This document shows positions 1 to 8,503 of a stretch of DNA of 64,000 bases, piece after piece. Location of the stretch: the NCBI GenBank assembly GCA_016719615.1, contig JADJYQ010000001.1, positions 470,501-534,500 of the forward strand, in the 5' to 3' direction. Below the pieces are notes generated by a model. It searched no databases. It saw only the letters and a program-made list of their open reading frames with translations, and was not told the DNA's origin. The stretch's first letter is position 1. Each line of letters opens with the position of its first letter. The stretch comes from Saprospiraceae bacterium. Its GTDB lineage: Bacteria; Bacteroidota; Bacteroidia; Chitinophagales; Saprospiraceae. Made by a program: the position numbers and the translations under genes.

Positions 1-2
1 AA

Positions 3-701
3 GAAAACTTAAGAGATCCCCAACGCAATATCCTGCTTTTATCAAAGGGCCATGATGTATTTGCATTATATGGATGTCTTGCTGAATTAGGATTGCTTGA
101 AAAAGGGAGATTGCAGAATCATCTCAAAACAAATGACTCTATTTACTGGCATCCAAATCGATCTATTCCCGGAGTAGAATTTCATTCCGGCTCACTTGGA
201 CAGTTGCCTTCAGTTGGATTGGGCATAGCTTTGGATTGCAGGATAAGAAATATTCAGAATCATGTAATTGTCATAGTTGGCGATGGTGAATTAAATGAAG
301 GTTCGGTTTGGGAATGCCTTTTAGTGGCCTCTGCTTTAAAATTAAACAGGATTTGTTGGGTGGTCGATCGAAATTATTTTCAAGCGAACAAAGAAACAGA
401 AGAGTTAATACCACTTGAACCATTGAATCAAAAATTCGAAGCATTTGGAGCTGTTGTTGAACGAATTGACGGTCATGATTTTTTGCAACTGGACGCTGCA
501 TTTAGCAGACTTCCATTTTCAGCAGACAAGCCCAGTGTTATTATCTGCGATACAGTTCGGGGAAAAGGGCTCCCAAGTATAGAAAAACGTGCCGACCGCT
601 GGTTTGTGAATTTCAGTGAACGGGAAGTGAGTGAACTCAAGAACGAACTTCATGGTCAGCATGCTGCGATACTTGAATCAGAAACTTTAACTGTAAGATG
701 A
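3..701 (+). CDS. Transketolase N-terminal (ThDP-binding) subunit, 5' end outside window
   Basis: This is the thiamine-diphosphate-binding half of a split transketolase. The frame is open from base 3, and the residues before base 93 (LLSKGHDVFALYG) already match the transketolase KGH region, so the true start lies upstream of the window. The ThDP/Mg motif GDGELNEGS is encoded near bases 280-305. With its partner it should transfer two-carbon ketol units between sugar phosphates in the cytosol. The stop overlaps the ATG of the C-terminal half (ATGA), which indicates translational coupling. Because it sits in front of an aminotransferase, an SDR and a NeuB-like gene, I infer a role in making a precursor for a surface sugar rather than in the housekeeping pentose pathway. 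Confidence 0.88.
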   Translation, partial: ENLRDPQRNILLLSKGHDVFALYGCLAELGLLEKGRLQNHLKTNDSIYWHPNRSIPGVEFHSGSLGQLPSVGLGIALDCRIRNIQNHVIVIVGDGELNEGSVWECLLVASALKLNRICWVVDRNYFQANKETEELIPLEPLNQKFEAFGAVVERIDGHDFLQLDAAFSRLPFSADKPSVIICDTVRGKGLPSIEKRADRWFVNFSEREVSELKNELHGQHAAILESETLTVR

Positions 702-1621
702 AAACCTACCAGGACCTTTTAAGAGAATTGTCTGTAACTAACGAACGTTTGTTTGTTTTGACAGCAGAAAACAGGGCATTGATCAGAGATCTTCCTGAAA
801 CGATGGGTGAGCGGTTTATTGATGTTGGTATTGCAGAACAAACGATGATAGGAATGGCTGCAGGACTTGCATTGAGAGGACGTATTCCCATTTGTCATGC
901 TTTAGCTCCGTTTTTAATTTTCAGGGCATATGAATTTATCAGAAACAATATATGCATACCGGGTTTACCAGTAAAATTGAGCGGATACATTCCCGGTTTT
1001 CTCTCAGATGGAAACGGGCCTACACACCAAGCACTTGAAGATTTAAGTTTGATGCGTGGCCTCCCACATATGGAAGTATATTGTCCGGCCGATGAACAGG
1101 ATATGTTGTCCATGTTGCCGGACATCTGGGAATCTGAAAAACCAGCATACATAAGAGTCAATACCCGTAAAACACAATTTGAACATGCTGTTTTTGAAAA
1201 AGGCAAAGCAGAGCTCATTTCATTGGGTAGTGATGTAAATATTATAGTTGCAGGTTTTTTATTTGAACAAGCCATGCAAACAAAGGCATTGTTGGAAGCC
1301 CAGGGAATATCTGTGGGCATTACTAACATTCGTTCGTTGAAGCCACTCGATGAAACTGCATTATTGCAATTGGCAGCTCAGAATTCATGGATAATTACTA
1401 TGGAGGACCATTTTCAGAAAGGCGGTTTATACTCTGCGGTAGCTGAAACCTATCTAAAATATCAAGTGAAGGCTAAAGTGATGCCTTTTGCATTGAGTGA
1501 TCAGTGGTTCAGGCCTGCACTCCTGGATGATGTTTTGAAATTTGAAGGATTTACAGCAGAAGCTATGTTTCATAAAATTTATAATAAAATAAATTGTTTG
1601 CAATATGTCCAATTCAATTAA
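698..1621 (+). CDS. Transketolase C-terminal subunit
   Basis: This 307-residue protein contains the pyrimidine-binding and C-terminal domains of transketolase. The segment RFIDVGIAEQTMIGMAAGLA carries the conserved Glu (in GIAEQ) that activates ThDP, and a Rossmann-like C-terminal domain follows (about residues 180-300). It should form an active enzyme with the preceding N-terminal subunit, whose gene it overlaps by 4 bp. Split transketolases are common in secondary-metabolite and polysaccharide loci. It also overlaps the following aminotransferase gene by 17 bp, so the genes form one operon. The natural substrate cannot be read from sequence; a DXS-like activity is less likely because the DXS fusion arrangement is absent. 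Confidence 0.88.
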   Translation: MKTYQDLLRELSVTNERLFVLTAENRALIRDLPETMGERFIDVGIAEQTMIGMAAGLALRGRIPICHALAPFLIFRAYEFIRNNICIPGLPVKLSGYIPGFLSDGNGPTHQALEDLSLMRGLPHMEVYCPADEQDMLSMLPDIWESEKPAYIRVNTRKTQFEHAVFEKGKAELISLGSDVNIIVAGFLFEQAMQTKALLEAQGISVGITNIRSLKPLDETALLQLAAQNSWIITMEDHFQKGGLYSAVAETYLKYQVKAKVMPFALSDQWFRPALLDDVLKFEGFTAEAMFHKIYNKINCLQYVQFN

Positions 1622-2918
1622 ATGGAATGCAGAGTATCCGGATATTAGTAAGTCCAGGGAACTTCTTTTAAAAGCCAGGAAAATCATGCATCCGGTATCG
1701 CAAACACTTGCAAAGGCTCCTGGTCAATTTAGTGAAGGAGTTTGTCCGGTATTTGTAGACAGGGCAAAAGGAAATAGAATCTGGGATATTGATGGCAATA
1801 AATATCTGGATTATTATGCGGCCATTGGACCTATTTCCTTGGGTTATTGTTATGATCGAGTAGATGATGCCATTCGTGAGCAACTTGCAAAAGGGATAAG
1901 CTTTTCTCTGATGCATCATTTGGAATATGAGGTTTGCGAAATGATTCACCAAATTATTCCAAACGCTGAAAGTATAAGGATAAGCAAAACAGGTGCAGAT
2001 GTCTGCAGTGCTGCCATAAGAGTTGCAAGGGCTTTTACTAAAAGAGAAAAAATACTTTGCTGCGGATATCACGGTTGGCATGATTGGTATATCGGCACAA
2101 CAACGCGCGATTATGGAATTCCGCAATCGGTGAAAGAACTTACAGAGACATTCAAATATAATGATCTGGAAGATATTAAATTAAAGCTGGATCATCAGGT
2201 TGCAGCTGTAATTTTGGAACCCTTTGTATTTGAAACATGCAAGCCTGGATATCTGGAAGGATTGAAGGCGCTTTGTGAAGCCAATGGAAGTTTATTAATT
2301 TTTGATGAAATGTGGACGGGTTTCCGAATCGCCATTGGTGGAGCGCAGGAATATTTTAATGTTAAACCTGATCTTGCCGTTTATTCAAAGGCCGTTGCAA
2401 ATGGCATGCCGATTGCATTTCTTACCGGTAGAAAAGATGTCATGTCCTGGTTTGAAAAGGATGTTTTCTTTTTCTCTACTTTCGGAGGAGAGACTTTGTC
2501 CTTAGCAGCAGCGAAAGCAACGATCACTGAACTCATTGAAAAGAATGTTCCGGAACATTTAAGATCAATAGGCGCACTCTTAAAGGATGGCTTGAATCAA
2601 CGCATTGTACAAAATGAATTGCAGGAATATATGGAGTGCTCAGGTTATCCCTGCAGGACCCTTTTGAGTTTAAAGAGTTCAGTTGCTTCACCTCTGAGTA
2701 TCTATGCTTATATACAACAAGAGTTGTTGAAATTTGGAATTCTGTGGAGTAAATTCCACAATATGACTTATTCTTTTACAGAAGCTGATGTGGACTACAC
2801 TTTGAGAGCTTATGATGAGGTTTTGAAATTGCTTAAACAACGTTTTGAAAATGGAGATGTGGACCATAAATTAGTAGGGCAACCTATGGATGTCGTATTT
2901 CGTCCGATTAAATTTTAG
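1605..2918 (+). CDS. Class III PLP aminotransferase (glutamate-1-semialdehyde aminomutase-like)
   Basis: This 437-residue fold-type I PLP enzyme resembles HemL-type aminomutases. IFDEMWTGFR (about residues 230-240) holds the Asp that binds the PLP ring nitrogen, and the Schiff-base lysine lies in the following YSKAVANGMP. HGWHD near residue 156 is the usual cofactor-stacking region. The gene overlaps the transketolase gene by 17 bp and is followed one base later by an SDR. In this operon it more likely aminates a keto-sugar or sugar aldehyde than makes haem precursors; that is inference from context. HemL-like enzymes in NeuB-containing operons are known to act in nucleotide-sugar or nonulosonate pathways. 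Confidence 0.82.
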   Translation: MSNSIKWNAEYPDISKSRELLLKARKIMHPVSQTLAKAPGQFSEGVCPVFVDRAKGNRIWDIDGNKYLDYYAAIGPISLGYCYDRVDDAIREQLAKGISFSLMHHLEYEVCEMIHQIIPNAESIRISKTGADVCSAAIRVARAFTKREKILCCGYHGWHDWYIGTTTRDYGIPQSVKELTETFKYNDLEDIKLKLDHQVAAVILEPFVFETCKPGYLEGLKALCEANGSLLIFDEMWTGFRIAIGGAQEYFNVKPDLAVYSKAVANGMPIAFLTGRKDVMSWFEKDVFFFSTFGGETLSLAAAKATITELIEKNVPEHLRSIGALLKDGLNQRIVQNELQEYMECSGYPCRTLLSLKSSVASPLSIYAYIQQELLKFGILWSKFHNMTYSFTEADVDYTLRAYDEVLKLLKQRFENGDVDHKLVGQPMDVVFRPIKF

Positions 2919-2919
2919 C

Positions 2920-3711
2920 ATGGAAAATTTATTTTCATTAAAAGATAAAATTGCAATTGTAACAGGAGCAAATGGATTGCTGGGAGTAAATCATTGCACT
3001 GCACTCCAAAATGCTGGAGCGATAGTGGTCGGATGTGATCTAAAATTTGAAGAATCAGCCTCCACTGAAACTATACATCGGTTTGAGATGGATGTGACTG
3101 ATAAGAATTCTATTGAATCTGTTTATCAGGAAATTTTACGCTTGTACGGTACCATTGATATTTTGGTAAATAATGCAGCTGTAAATGACATGTTTGAAAA
3201 TCCAGCGCTTGCTTTGGAAAATTCAAAATTTGAAAACTATCCGATTGAGATGTGGCAAAAATCGTTTAATGTCAACGTAACCGGGGTTTATTTATGTAGC
3301 CAGGTATTTGGTTCGCACATGGCAAATAGATCAGGAGGAAGTATTATTAATATCGCATCGACTTATGGAGTGGTGGGTCCTGATCAGCAGTTATATGTGG
3401 ACGATCAAGGTATTCAAAATTTTTATAAATCACCGGCTTATCCGTCTACCAAAGCAGCAGTCATTGGTTTTACAAAATACCTGGCTGCCTATTGGGGAAA
3501 AAATAATGTGCGCGTCAATGCATTATGTCCGGGTGGTGTAGAAAATAACCAGGAAAAATGGTTTGTTCAAAATTACGCTGCAAGAACTTGTTTGCAAAGA
3601 ATGGCAAATGTGGATGATTATCGCGGAGCTTTGATTTATTTGGCAAGCGATGCATCCTCTTATATGACTGGTGCAAATCTTATTGTAGATGGAGGTTGGA
3701 CCGCAATTTAA
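2920..3711 (+). CDS. Short-chain dehydrogenase/reductase (SDR)
   Basis: A classical SDR of 263 residues. The cofactor motif TGANGLLG lies near residues 14-21, NNAAV near residue 80, and the catalytic YPSTK after an upstream Ser (INIAST). The C-terminal DGGW is typical of the family. An upstream in-frame ATG at 2890 would overlap the aminotransferase by 29 bp; I prefer the ATG at 2920, one base after the upstream stop, because the Rossmann strand begins right after it. It probably oxidises or reduces a sugar intermediate in the NeuB operon, comparable in type to PtmA-like SDRs of legionaminic-acid loci, but the substrate is not deducible. Confidence 0.85.
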   Translation: MENLFSLKDKIAIVTGANGLLGVNHCTALQNAGAIVVGCDLKFEESASTETIHRFEMDVTDKNSIESVYQEILRLYGTIDILVNNAAVNDMFENPALALENSKFENYPIEMWQKSFNVNVTGVYLCSQVFGSHMANRSGGSIINIASTYGVVGPDQQLYVDDQGIQNFYKSPAYPSTKAAVIGFTKYLAAYWGKNNVRVNALCPGGVENNQEKWFVQNYAARTCLQRMANVDDYRGALIYLASDASSYMTGANLIVDGGWTAI

Positions 3712-4628
3712 TGTTTAATAATAAAAATCATAATATGAAAGAAATTGTTTTATCATATGGACGGCAAATAGGACCCGGACATCCATGTTTTATTATCGCC
3801 GAAATTGGTATCAATCACAATGGAGATTTGGATATCGCCAAAAAATTAATATTTGAGGCTGCCCAGGCAGGTTGTGATGCAGTCAAATTTCAAAAGAGAA
3901 CTCCTGAAGTATGTACACCCCGCGATGAATGGGATCGCATGCGCGATACACCTTGGGGTCGCATGAAGTATATTGACTATCGTTATAAAGTTGAATTTGA
4001 TTTCGCAGCTTACCAGGAAATTGATGACTATTGTCGCTCGTTAGATATCTGTTGGTTTGCTTCCTGCTGGGACAAAGAATCAGTGGATTTTCTGGAGCAA
4101 TTTAAACCAGTCCTATATAAAGCTTCTTCAGCATCTTTGACGGATTTGGATTTGTTGCATAAAATGAAAAGTACCGGAAAGCCTTTGATGTTATCAACCG
4201 GAATGTCGACTCTTGAACAAATCATGAATGCTACAGATGTATTGGGTCTTGACCAGATACTTATTGCGCATTCTACATCTGCATATCCATGTTCGCTGGA
4301 AGAGTTAAACTTACGAATGATTCACTCACTGATGGAGCTGTATCCAAATACAGTTATTGGTTACTCCGGTCATGAAACCGGGCTGGCTACCACTCTGGCT
4401 GCTGTGGCGATGGGAGCTGCATTTATTGAACGTCACTATACATTGGATCGGGCGATGTGGGGTTCAGATCAGGCTGCAAGTGTCGAAGTAGAAGGCATGA
4501 GAAGATTGGTGAGGGATATTCGCGATATTGAAAAGGCAGCTGGTGACGGGATCAAAAGAGTTTACGATAGTGAAGTTGGACCTATGAAAAGACTTCGCAA
4601 AACACCCACCGAACATTCGTTAGTATAG
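3711..4628 (+). CDS. NeuB-family sialic/nonulosonic acid synthase lacking the SAF domain
   Basis: The protein matches the TIM-barrel synthase that condenses phosphoenolpyruvate with a hexosamine-type sugar. Conserved blocks are AEIGINHNGDLDIAKKL, AVKFQKR, STGMSTLEQI, and GYSGHETG followed by IERHYTLDR. At about 305 residues it stops shortly after the barrel; the C-terminal antifreeze-like SAF domain of canonical NeuB (about 345-350 residues) is missing. The start is either the ATG at 3711 in a TAATG overlap with the SDR stop, or the ATG at 3735. It is the best evidence that this operon builds a nonulosonic-acid-like surface sugar. Which NulO is made cannot be said because the CMP-transferase is not visible. 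Confidence 0.85.
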   Translation: MFNNKNHNMKEIVLSYGRQIGPGHPCFIIAEIGINHNGDLDIAKKLIFEAAQAGCDAVKFQKRTPEVCTPRDEWDRMRDTPWGRMKYIDYRYKVEFDFAAYQEIDDYCRSLDICWFASCWDKESVDFLEQFKPVLYKASSASLTDLDLLHKMKSTGKPLMLSTGMSTLEQIMNATDVLGLDQILIAHSTSAYPCSLEELNLRMIHSLMELYPNTVIGYSGHETGLATTLAAVAMGAAFIERHYTLDRAMWGSDQAASVEVEGMRRLVRDIRDIEKAAGDGIKRVYDSEVGPMKRLRKTPTEHSLV

Positions 4629-4645
4629 GATAGAGACTTGGGCTA

Positions 4646-5728
4646 ATGGAATTTTTAAGGGACCTGGAAGCTTTTCAAATTGAAAGAACCGGGACTTTTG
4701 TTTTAGCAGGTGTCATCTTGTTGGTGATGATACTTGAACGCAAGATGCCTTATACAAAGGAAGTCAATTTTTTTCGTAAGGACTTTTGGATGGATTTGCT
4801 TTGGTATACACTCATTCAATCGTATCTGCTGAAGCTGTTCATATTTGATTTAGTCATTCTGCCATTTAAGAATTACATGGGTTGGAGTGGAGTAGGGTGG
4901 ATCAGTCATTGGCCCATATGGTTTTTAGTTTTTTTATTCCTGGTGACTCATGATTTTTATATCTATTGGTTTCACAGGTGGCAACATCATAATAAATGGC
5001 TTTGGAAAACGCACGAAGCGCATCACAGTGTGCGAGATGTGGATTGGTTAGCTGGCTCGAGATCTCATCCTTTGGAAATATTTATCAACCAGACGATCGA
5101 GTTCGCGCCTATCATTTTGTTACTAGATTCAAAAACTGCGGCCATCATTGTTCCCGCTAAAGCATTTCTGGATGCCGTGTGGGGAATCTGGATCCATTCC
5201 AATATTGATTTAAAATTGGGAAAAGCTATTTATGTCATTAACGGACCAGAGATGCACCAATGGCATCATGCCAATCACAAAGAAGTTTTTTATGCAAATT
5301 ATGCAACTAAATTTTCATTTTTTGATTGGTTGTTTGGAACCGCATTTTTACCTGAAAAGCGACCGGTGAAGTGGCCTATATTAAAACCCTTAGGTTTCGG
5401 ACTTCCATACAGATTTCCAGATACATATCTGGGACAAACGATTTATTCGTTTTACAAAGTAAAAATTGATAAATTGAATACCTTGCATTTTATCCATCTA
5501 TTAAATAATATTAAGCTTAGATTGCCAAAAAGGGTTCATTTAAAATTGAGGTCATGGTTTAATTATATTTTTTCAAATAATAGCTTTCCTTATCAATTGG
5601 ATGATCAAAAAAGAAAATGTCCACATTGTTTATCCGAAATAAATAAATATTTTGATAAGAATATACAAATCCACCAGTGCAGTAAATGTGGAGTTGTTTT
5701 AGAGAAAAAATCAGAGTTTGTAAATTGA
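4646..5728 (+). CDS. Sterol desaturase / fatty acid hydroxylase family protein with C-terminal zinc ribbon
   Basis: This is an integral membrane di-iron protein of 360 residues. Hydrophobic segments occupy roughly residues 18-35, 50-75 and 88-110. The histidine boxes are HDFYIYWFHR, HEAHHS and HQWHHANH, as expected for the family. After about residue 315 comes a short tail with two Cys pairs (CPHC and CSKC, 18 residues between), which looks like a zinc ribbon and is unusual for this family. The gene starts 17 bp after the NeuB-like gene, so it is probably the last gene of the same operon. It may hydroxylate a lipid or lipid-linked glycan; the substrate is unknown. Confidence 0.8.
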   Translation: MEFLRDLEAFQIERTGTFVLAGVILLVMILERKMPYTKEVNFFRKDFWMDLLWYTLIQSYLLKLFIFDLVILPFKNYMGWSGVGWISHWPIWFLVFLFLVTHDFYIYWFHRWQHHNKWLWKTHEAHHSVRDVDWLAGSRSHPLEIFINQTIEFAPIILLLDSKTAAIIVPAKAFLDAVWGIWIHSNIDLKLGKAIYVINGPEMHQWHHANHKEVFYANYATKFSFFDWLFGTAFLPEKRPVKWPILKPLGFGLPYRFPDTYLGQTIYSFYKVKIDKLNTLHFIHLLNNIKLRLPKRVHLKLRSWFNYIFSNNSFPYQLDDQKRKCPHCLSEINKYFDKNIQIHQCSKCGVVLEKKSEFVN

Positions 5729-6150
5729 TGAAAATTTTGGATTGATGAATTTATTTTGTACATTTATACTTTTAAATTAACTTGATTTTGGCATAAGTAT
5801 CTATTCATTAGCTGAGGAAGTGAGAAGCTATTCTGATTAGGCAACAAGAAGAATAATTATTGACTAAAATAAGTTGATGAATTTTGGAATTATAGTATGC
5901 AAGTGAAATTCAAAGTGTACGATGTATAAATCCTTGAAGCACCTGTTGAGCGTCTATTGAATCCATTAAACATGGTGATCCATGTTTGCTTTTCACTTCA
6001 GTCTACATTTTTGAATTACATCATGAACTTGGAAGAAATAAACATCCATCATCAAGAGAGGAAATGGGAATGAAGTAGGAAAAATAGGATCTGTAACGTT
6101 TCTATTTTATTTATCAAAGTTTCAAGATATCAGTCTCCTAGTTCTTCATG
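5729..6150. other. 422-bp intergenic region between convergent genes
   Basis: I see no coding sequence or RNA gene here. The only structure is a perfect 8-bp inverted repeat at 5968-5987 (AAACATGG tgat CCATGTTT) followed by a modest T-rich stretch, which could act as a weak terminator between the plus-strand sugar operon and the minus-strand arsenic genes. Confidence 0.5.
5968..5987 (+). terminator. Inverted repeat, possible weak terminator
   Basis: Perfect 8-bp arms (AAACATGG / CCATGTTT) with a 4-base loop, followed by GCTTTTC. It lies 240 bp after the last gene of the sugar operon. The stem is AT-rich and the T-run short, so termination is only suggested. Confidence 0.3.
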
Positions 6151-6609
6151 TTAACTTTTTCCAATTTGGCTTTGATTTATATTATTCGGAAAATATTCCG
6201 CAATAAAATATTTACAATATTGTTTGATCTCATCTCTTACCATTCTAAATGCGTTCAAGATTTCATCAGAGCTTCCTTTAGCATTTGCAGGATCGGTGAA
6301 ATTTTGGTGGAATGATTTGCTTTGAATTGGAAACAGAGGGCAACTTTCTTTTGCGTGATCACAAACGGTGATGATGCATTCAAAGTTAAGGTTTTCGAAT
6401 TCCTCAATTGTATTTGAAGTTTGTAAACTTACATCAATGCCGTCTTCGAGCATGACTTCGATCATATTTTTGTTTAACCCATCTGCGCGGATTCCAGCGC
6501 TGAAGATCTGCAGGCCTTGAGAATAATATTTTAAATAGGCTTCTGCCATTTGACTTCTACAACTATTACCTGTACATAAAACTAAAATATTACGTCCCCC
6601 TGTTTCCAT
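6151..6609 (-). CDS. arsC: Arsenate reductase, low-molecular-weight phosphatase type
   Basis: A cytosolic protein of about 152 residues reducing arsenate to arsenite. The P-loop CTGNSCRS follows the first strand (NILVLC), and the C-terminal half has the Asp-containing DPANAKG segment of LMW-PTPase/ArsC proteins. A cysteine in TVCDHAKESC matches the redox-active pair of thioredoxin-linked ArsC. A longer reading begins upstream at 6654 inside arsM, but METGGRN at 6609 puts the start just before the P-loop strand and leaves 17 bp after the arsM stop. It is the last gene of the arsR-arsM-arsC operon, so it is presumably induced by arsenite through ArsR. Confidence 0.85.
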   Translation of the reverse strand: METGGRNILVLCTGNSCRSQMAEAYLKYYSQGLQIFSAGIRADGLNKNMIEVMLEDGIDVSLQTSNTIEEFENLNFECIITVCDHAKESCPLFPIQSKSFHQNFTDPANAKGSSDEILNAFRMVRDEIKQYCKYFIAEYFPNNINQSQIGKS

Positions 6610-6626
6610 TTCCTGATGAAGTATTA

Positions 6627-7471
6627 TTAATTGCAACATCCTGGCGCGCAACAACCGGATTTAACTTTGGGTTTCTCTGCGAATACACTGATGCTGTAAA
6701 TTCCAAATTCTTTGTTTTGATAGCGCTTTAGGTCTTCCTCTCCAAGATATTGAGAGAGGATGTCCAAAGGTATTTCTATGGGTCTTAGCTTTTGGATTTC
6801 CAAATTTTCAAATCCTGTTTTCTTGATATATTCCAAATACTCACCTTGTTGTATTGCGCCTGAAACGCAGCCGGCATACATCTCAGCCTGATCTTTAACT
6901 TTATCGGGCAAATCGCCTTGCAGGACCACGTCAGAAATAGAAAAATGACCACCGGGTTTTAAAACTCTGTATATTTCTTTAAATACTTTTGCCTTATCTG
7001 GTACGAGATTGAGAACACAATTGCTAACGATAACATCGGCAAAATTGTCTTTAACAGGCATATCTTCGATATCTCCTAGTAGAAATTCCACATTACTATA
7101 GCCGAGATTTTGAGCATTAATTCTTGCTTTTTCAATCATTTCGACGGTAAAATCGATACCGAGAACTTTCCCGGTCGGGCCAGTCTGATCTCTTGCAATG
7201 AAGCAATCGTTACCTGCTCCGGATCCGAGGTCAATAACCACATTACCTTCCTTAATTTTGGCAAATTCAGTAGGCAAACCGCAGCCCAAACCCAGGTCAG
7301 CTTCCTCTTGATATCCTTTCAAAGCTGTATAATCTTCAGTCATAATGTTGTACACTTCTGTACTACAACCGCCTGATCCACAGCATGATGATTGGTTTGT
7401 TTCCTTTGATTGAAGCGCAATTTGTGCGTACTTTTCGCGTACAATTTGCTTGAGGTCATTTGCATTTTCAT
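6627..7471 (-). CDS. arsM: Arsenite S-adenosylmethionine methyltransferase
   Basis: ArsM methylates As(III). The SAM motif VIDLGSGAGNDC, the N-terminal SSCCGSGGC, the conserved SNCVLNL and YAGCVSGA cysteines, and the C-terminal SGCCAPGCC are all visible. In the sequence as given it is fused in frame to ArsR (one open frame 6627-7850), because no ATG stands in the ArsM frame. Adding one base to the A4 run at 7465-7468 (minus-strand ATGAAAATG) would give ATG AAA AAT GCA..., a start directly before the conserved DLKQIVREKY. I therefore place the natural start at 7469-7471 and regard the fusion as apparent. It probably also feeds the arsenosugar genes at 53 kb. Confidence 0.85.
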
Positions 7472-7491
7472 ATTCGTGTTTATTTCTAAAA

Positions 7492-7503
7492 CGTAATATT
7501 ACG
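7492..7503. promoter_or_regulatory. Small palindrome between arsR and arsM
   Basis: CGTAATATTACG is a perfect 12-bp palindrome in the presumed arsR-arsM spacer. Its CGTAA outer arms match those in the operator upstream of arsR, so it may be a second, weaker ArsR site. This position makes more sense as a spacer than as coding sequence. Confidence 0.35.
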
Positions 7504-7518
7504 ATAAAAGGTTTAAGT

Positions 7519-7850
7519 TTAGCAACAATTTTTCGAATCATCCGGATTATGATCCAAAAGTCGGAAAGCGTCTTTCTGATCTTCAGCCAGGACTTCATGT
7601 TGATACAATAACATACTGAAGGACCCTCTATTTCACCCTGAATGAGTCCTGAAGCTTTAAGTTCTTTTAGATGTTGACTGATCGTACTTTGAGCCAGAGG
7701 TAATTCTTCGACGATATCGCCACATACGCATTGTTTCCGCATAAAGAGGATCTTGAGAATAGCTATCCTTGCAGGATGGGCGAGCGCCTTGGCGTATTTT
7801 GCCAATTCATTATCGGTTGTGCTGAATAATTCAGATTTTGTGGTACCCAT
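7519..7850 (-). CDS. arsR: ArsR-family arsenic-responsive repressor (frameshifted near its end)
   Basis: An ArsR/SmtB winged-helix repressor: AKALAHPARIAILKIL, the metal-site segment CVCGDIVEELPL, and recognition helix STISQHLKELK. As given, the frame runs on through non-conserved residues into ArsM. If the T4 run (minus strand, 7556-7559) had five bases, the protein would end ...DHNPDDSKNCC and stop at 7519, giving about 110 residues with the CC ending common in Bacteroidota ArsR. I take this as a one-base homopolymer error. The start ATG at 7848-7850 lies directly behind a perfect palindrome, consistent with autorepression of arsR-arsM-arsC. Confidence 0.82.
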
Positions 7851-7851
7851 T

Positions 7852-7871
7852 TCATCGTAAATTTACGATGA
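7852..7871. promoter_or_regulatory. ArsR operator: perfect 20-bp palindrome
   Basis: TCATCGTAAATTTACGATGA reads identically on both strands and lies one base upstream of the arsR start codon. A TAAATTTG element (minus strand, 7878-7885) matches the Bacteroidota -7 box TAnnTTTG and would place the transcription start at the edge of the palindrome. An ArsR dimer bound here would block initiation. The site is seen directly; binding by ArsR is inferred from its position. Confidence 0.75.
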
Positions 7872-7877
7872 TTAAAC

Positions 7878-7885
7878 CAAATTTA
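7878..7885 (-). promoter_or_regulatory. -7 promoter element of the ars operon
   Basis: TAAATTTG on the minus strand matches TAnnTTTG, 7 bases upstream of the ArsR palindrome. Confidence 0.55.
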
Positions 7886-8122
7886 GGGAGTTAAAGTTTA
7901 GCTTTTGTTTCAATTTGTAAATTTCATCTGTTATGATAATCGGGACTTAGTATATTTTATACAATCAATAGGTACTGAAGTTATCATTTTCACATGATGT
8001 TCAAATTGATATAAATACATTACCATTAGATAACATTAACTTCATTAATAATTTACATTAATCATACAAATTAGTCATGTTTCCATAACGATCTGATGTA
8101 TCACCTGCATACTTACTTCCAC

Positions 8123-8469
8123 TAATTTTGCAGCAGAAGTGTGAATTGAATTGAAAATGAAATCTTGTTTGCAGAATCATCTGAAAAATGTATTTGCTTA
8201 TAAATGCATAAGTAAATCATTTAAACCCATTGTATCAACGCATACAAACTCGGAATGCAATGGCTGGGTGAGATGTGGATTAAGTTTAACAAATGTCCCA
8301 AATGATTTATGCAACAATAATAGATTAAAACCATTCAATTCAAATTCTGCTTTTGCGTTTCCTAGAATTCTAAAATTAGTGGAAAATTGTTTTTCCATAA
8401 TTAAGATAGAGATTTCATTTCAACACTTTTTTACAGCAGCTGCCTGTTTTTCGGGCAGCTGTTTTTTTT
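8123..8469 (+). ncRNA. Possible small RNA or leader between its own promoter and terminator
   Basis: A TAATTTTG promoter element (8123-8130) is followed about 310 bases later by a strong intrinsic terminator (8437-8469). A 123-codon frame exists here (8151-8522) but it runs through the terminator stem and its translation resembles nothing I know, so a noncoding transcript is as likely as a short peptide gene. The next promoter, for the T9SS protein, lies beyond the terminator, so this would be an independent transcript of roughly 330 nt. Function unknown. Confidence 0.35.
8437..8469 (+). terminator. Rho-independent terminator
   Basis: Stem CAGCTGCC / GGCAGCTG with a T-rich loop, followed by eight T. 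It closes the possible small RNA and insulates the next promoter. Confidence 0.8.
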
Positions 8470-8503
8470 GTAACGGCATTCTAAAAACAGTGTTATCCCA
8501 TAA

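Noticed and set aside
6627..7850. A new ArsR-ArsM fusion protein
   Set aside because: Both natural ends reappear after one-base changes in homopolymers and the linker looks like intergenic DNA with its own palindrome.
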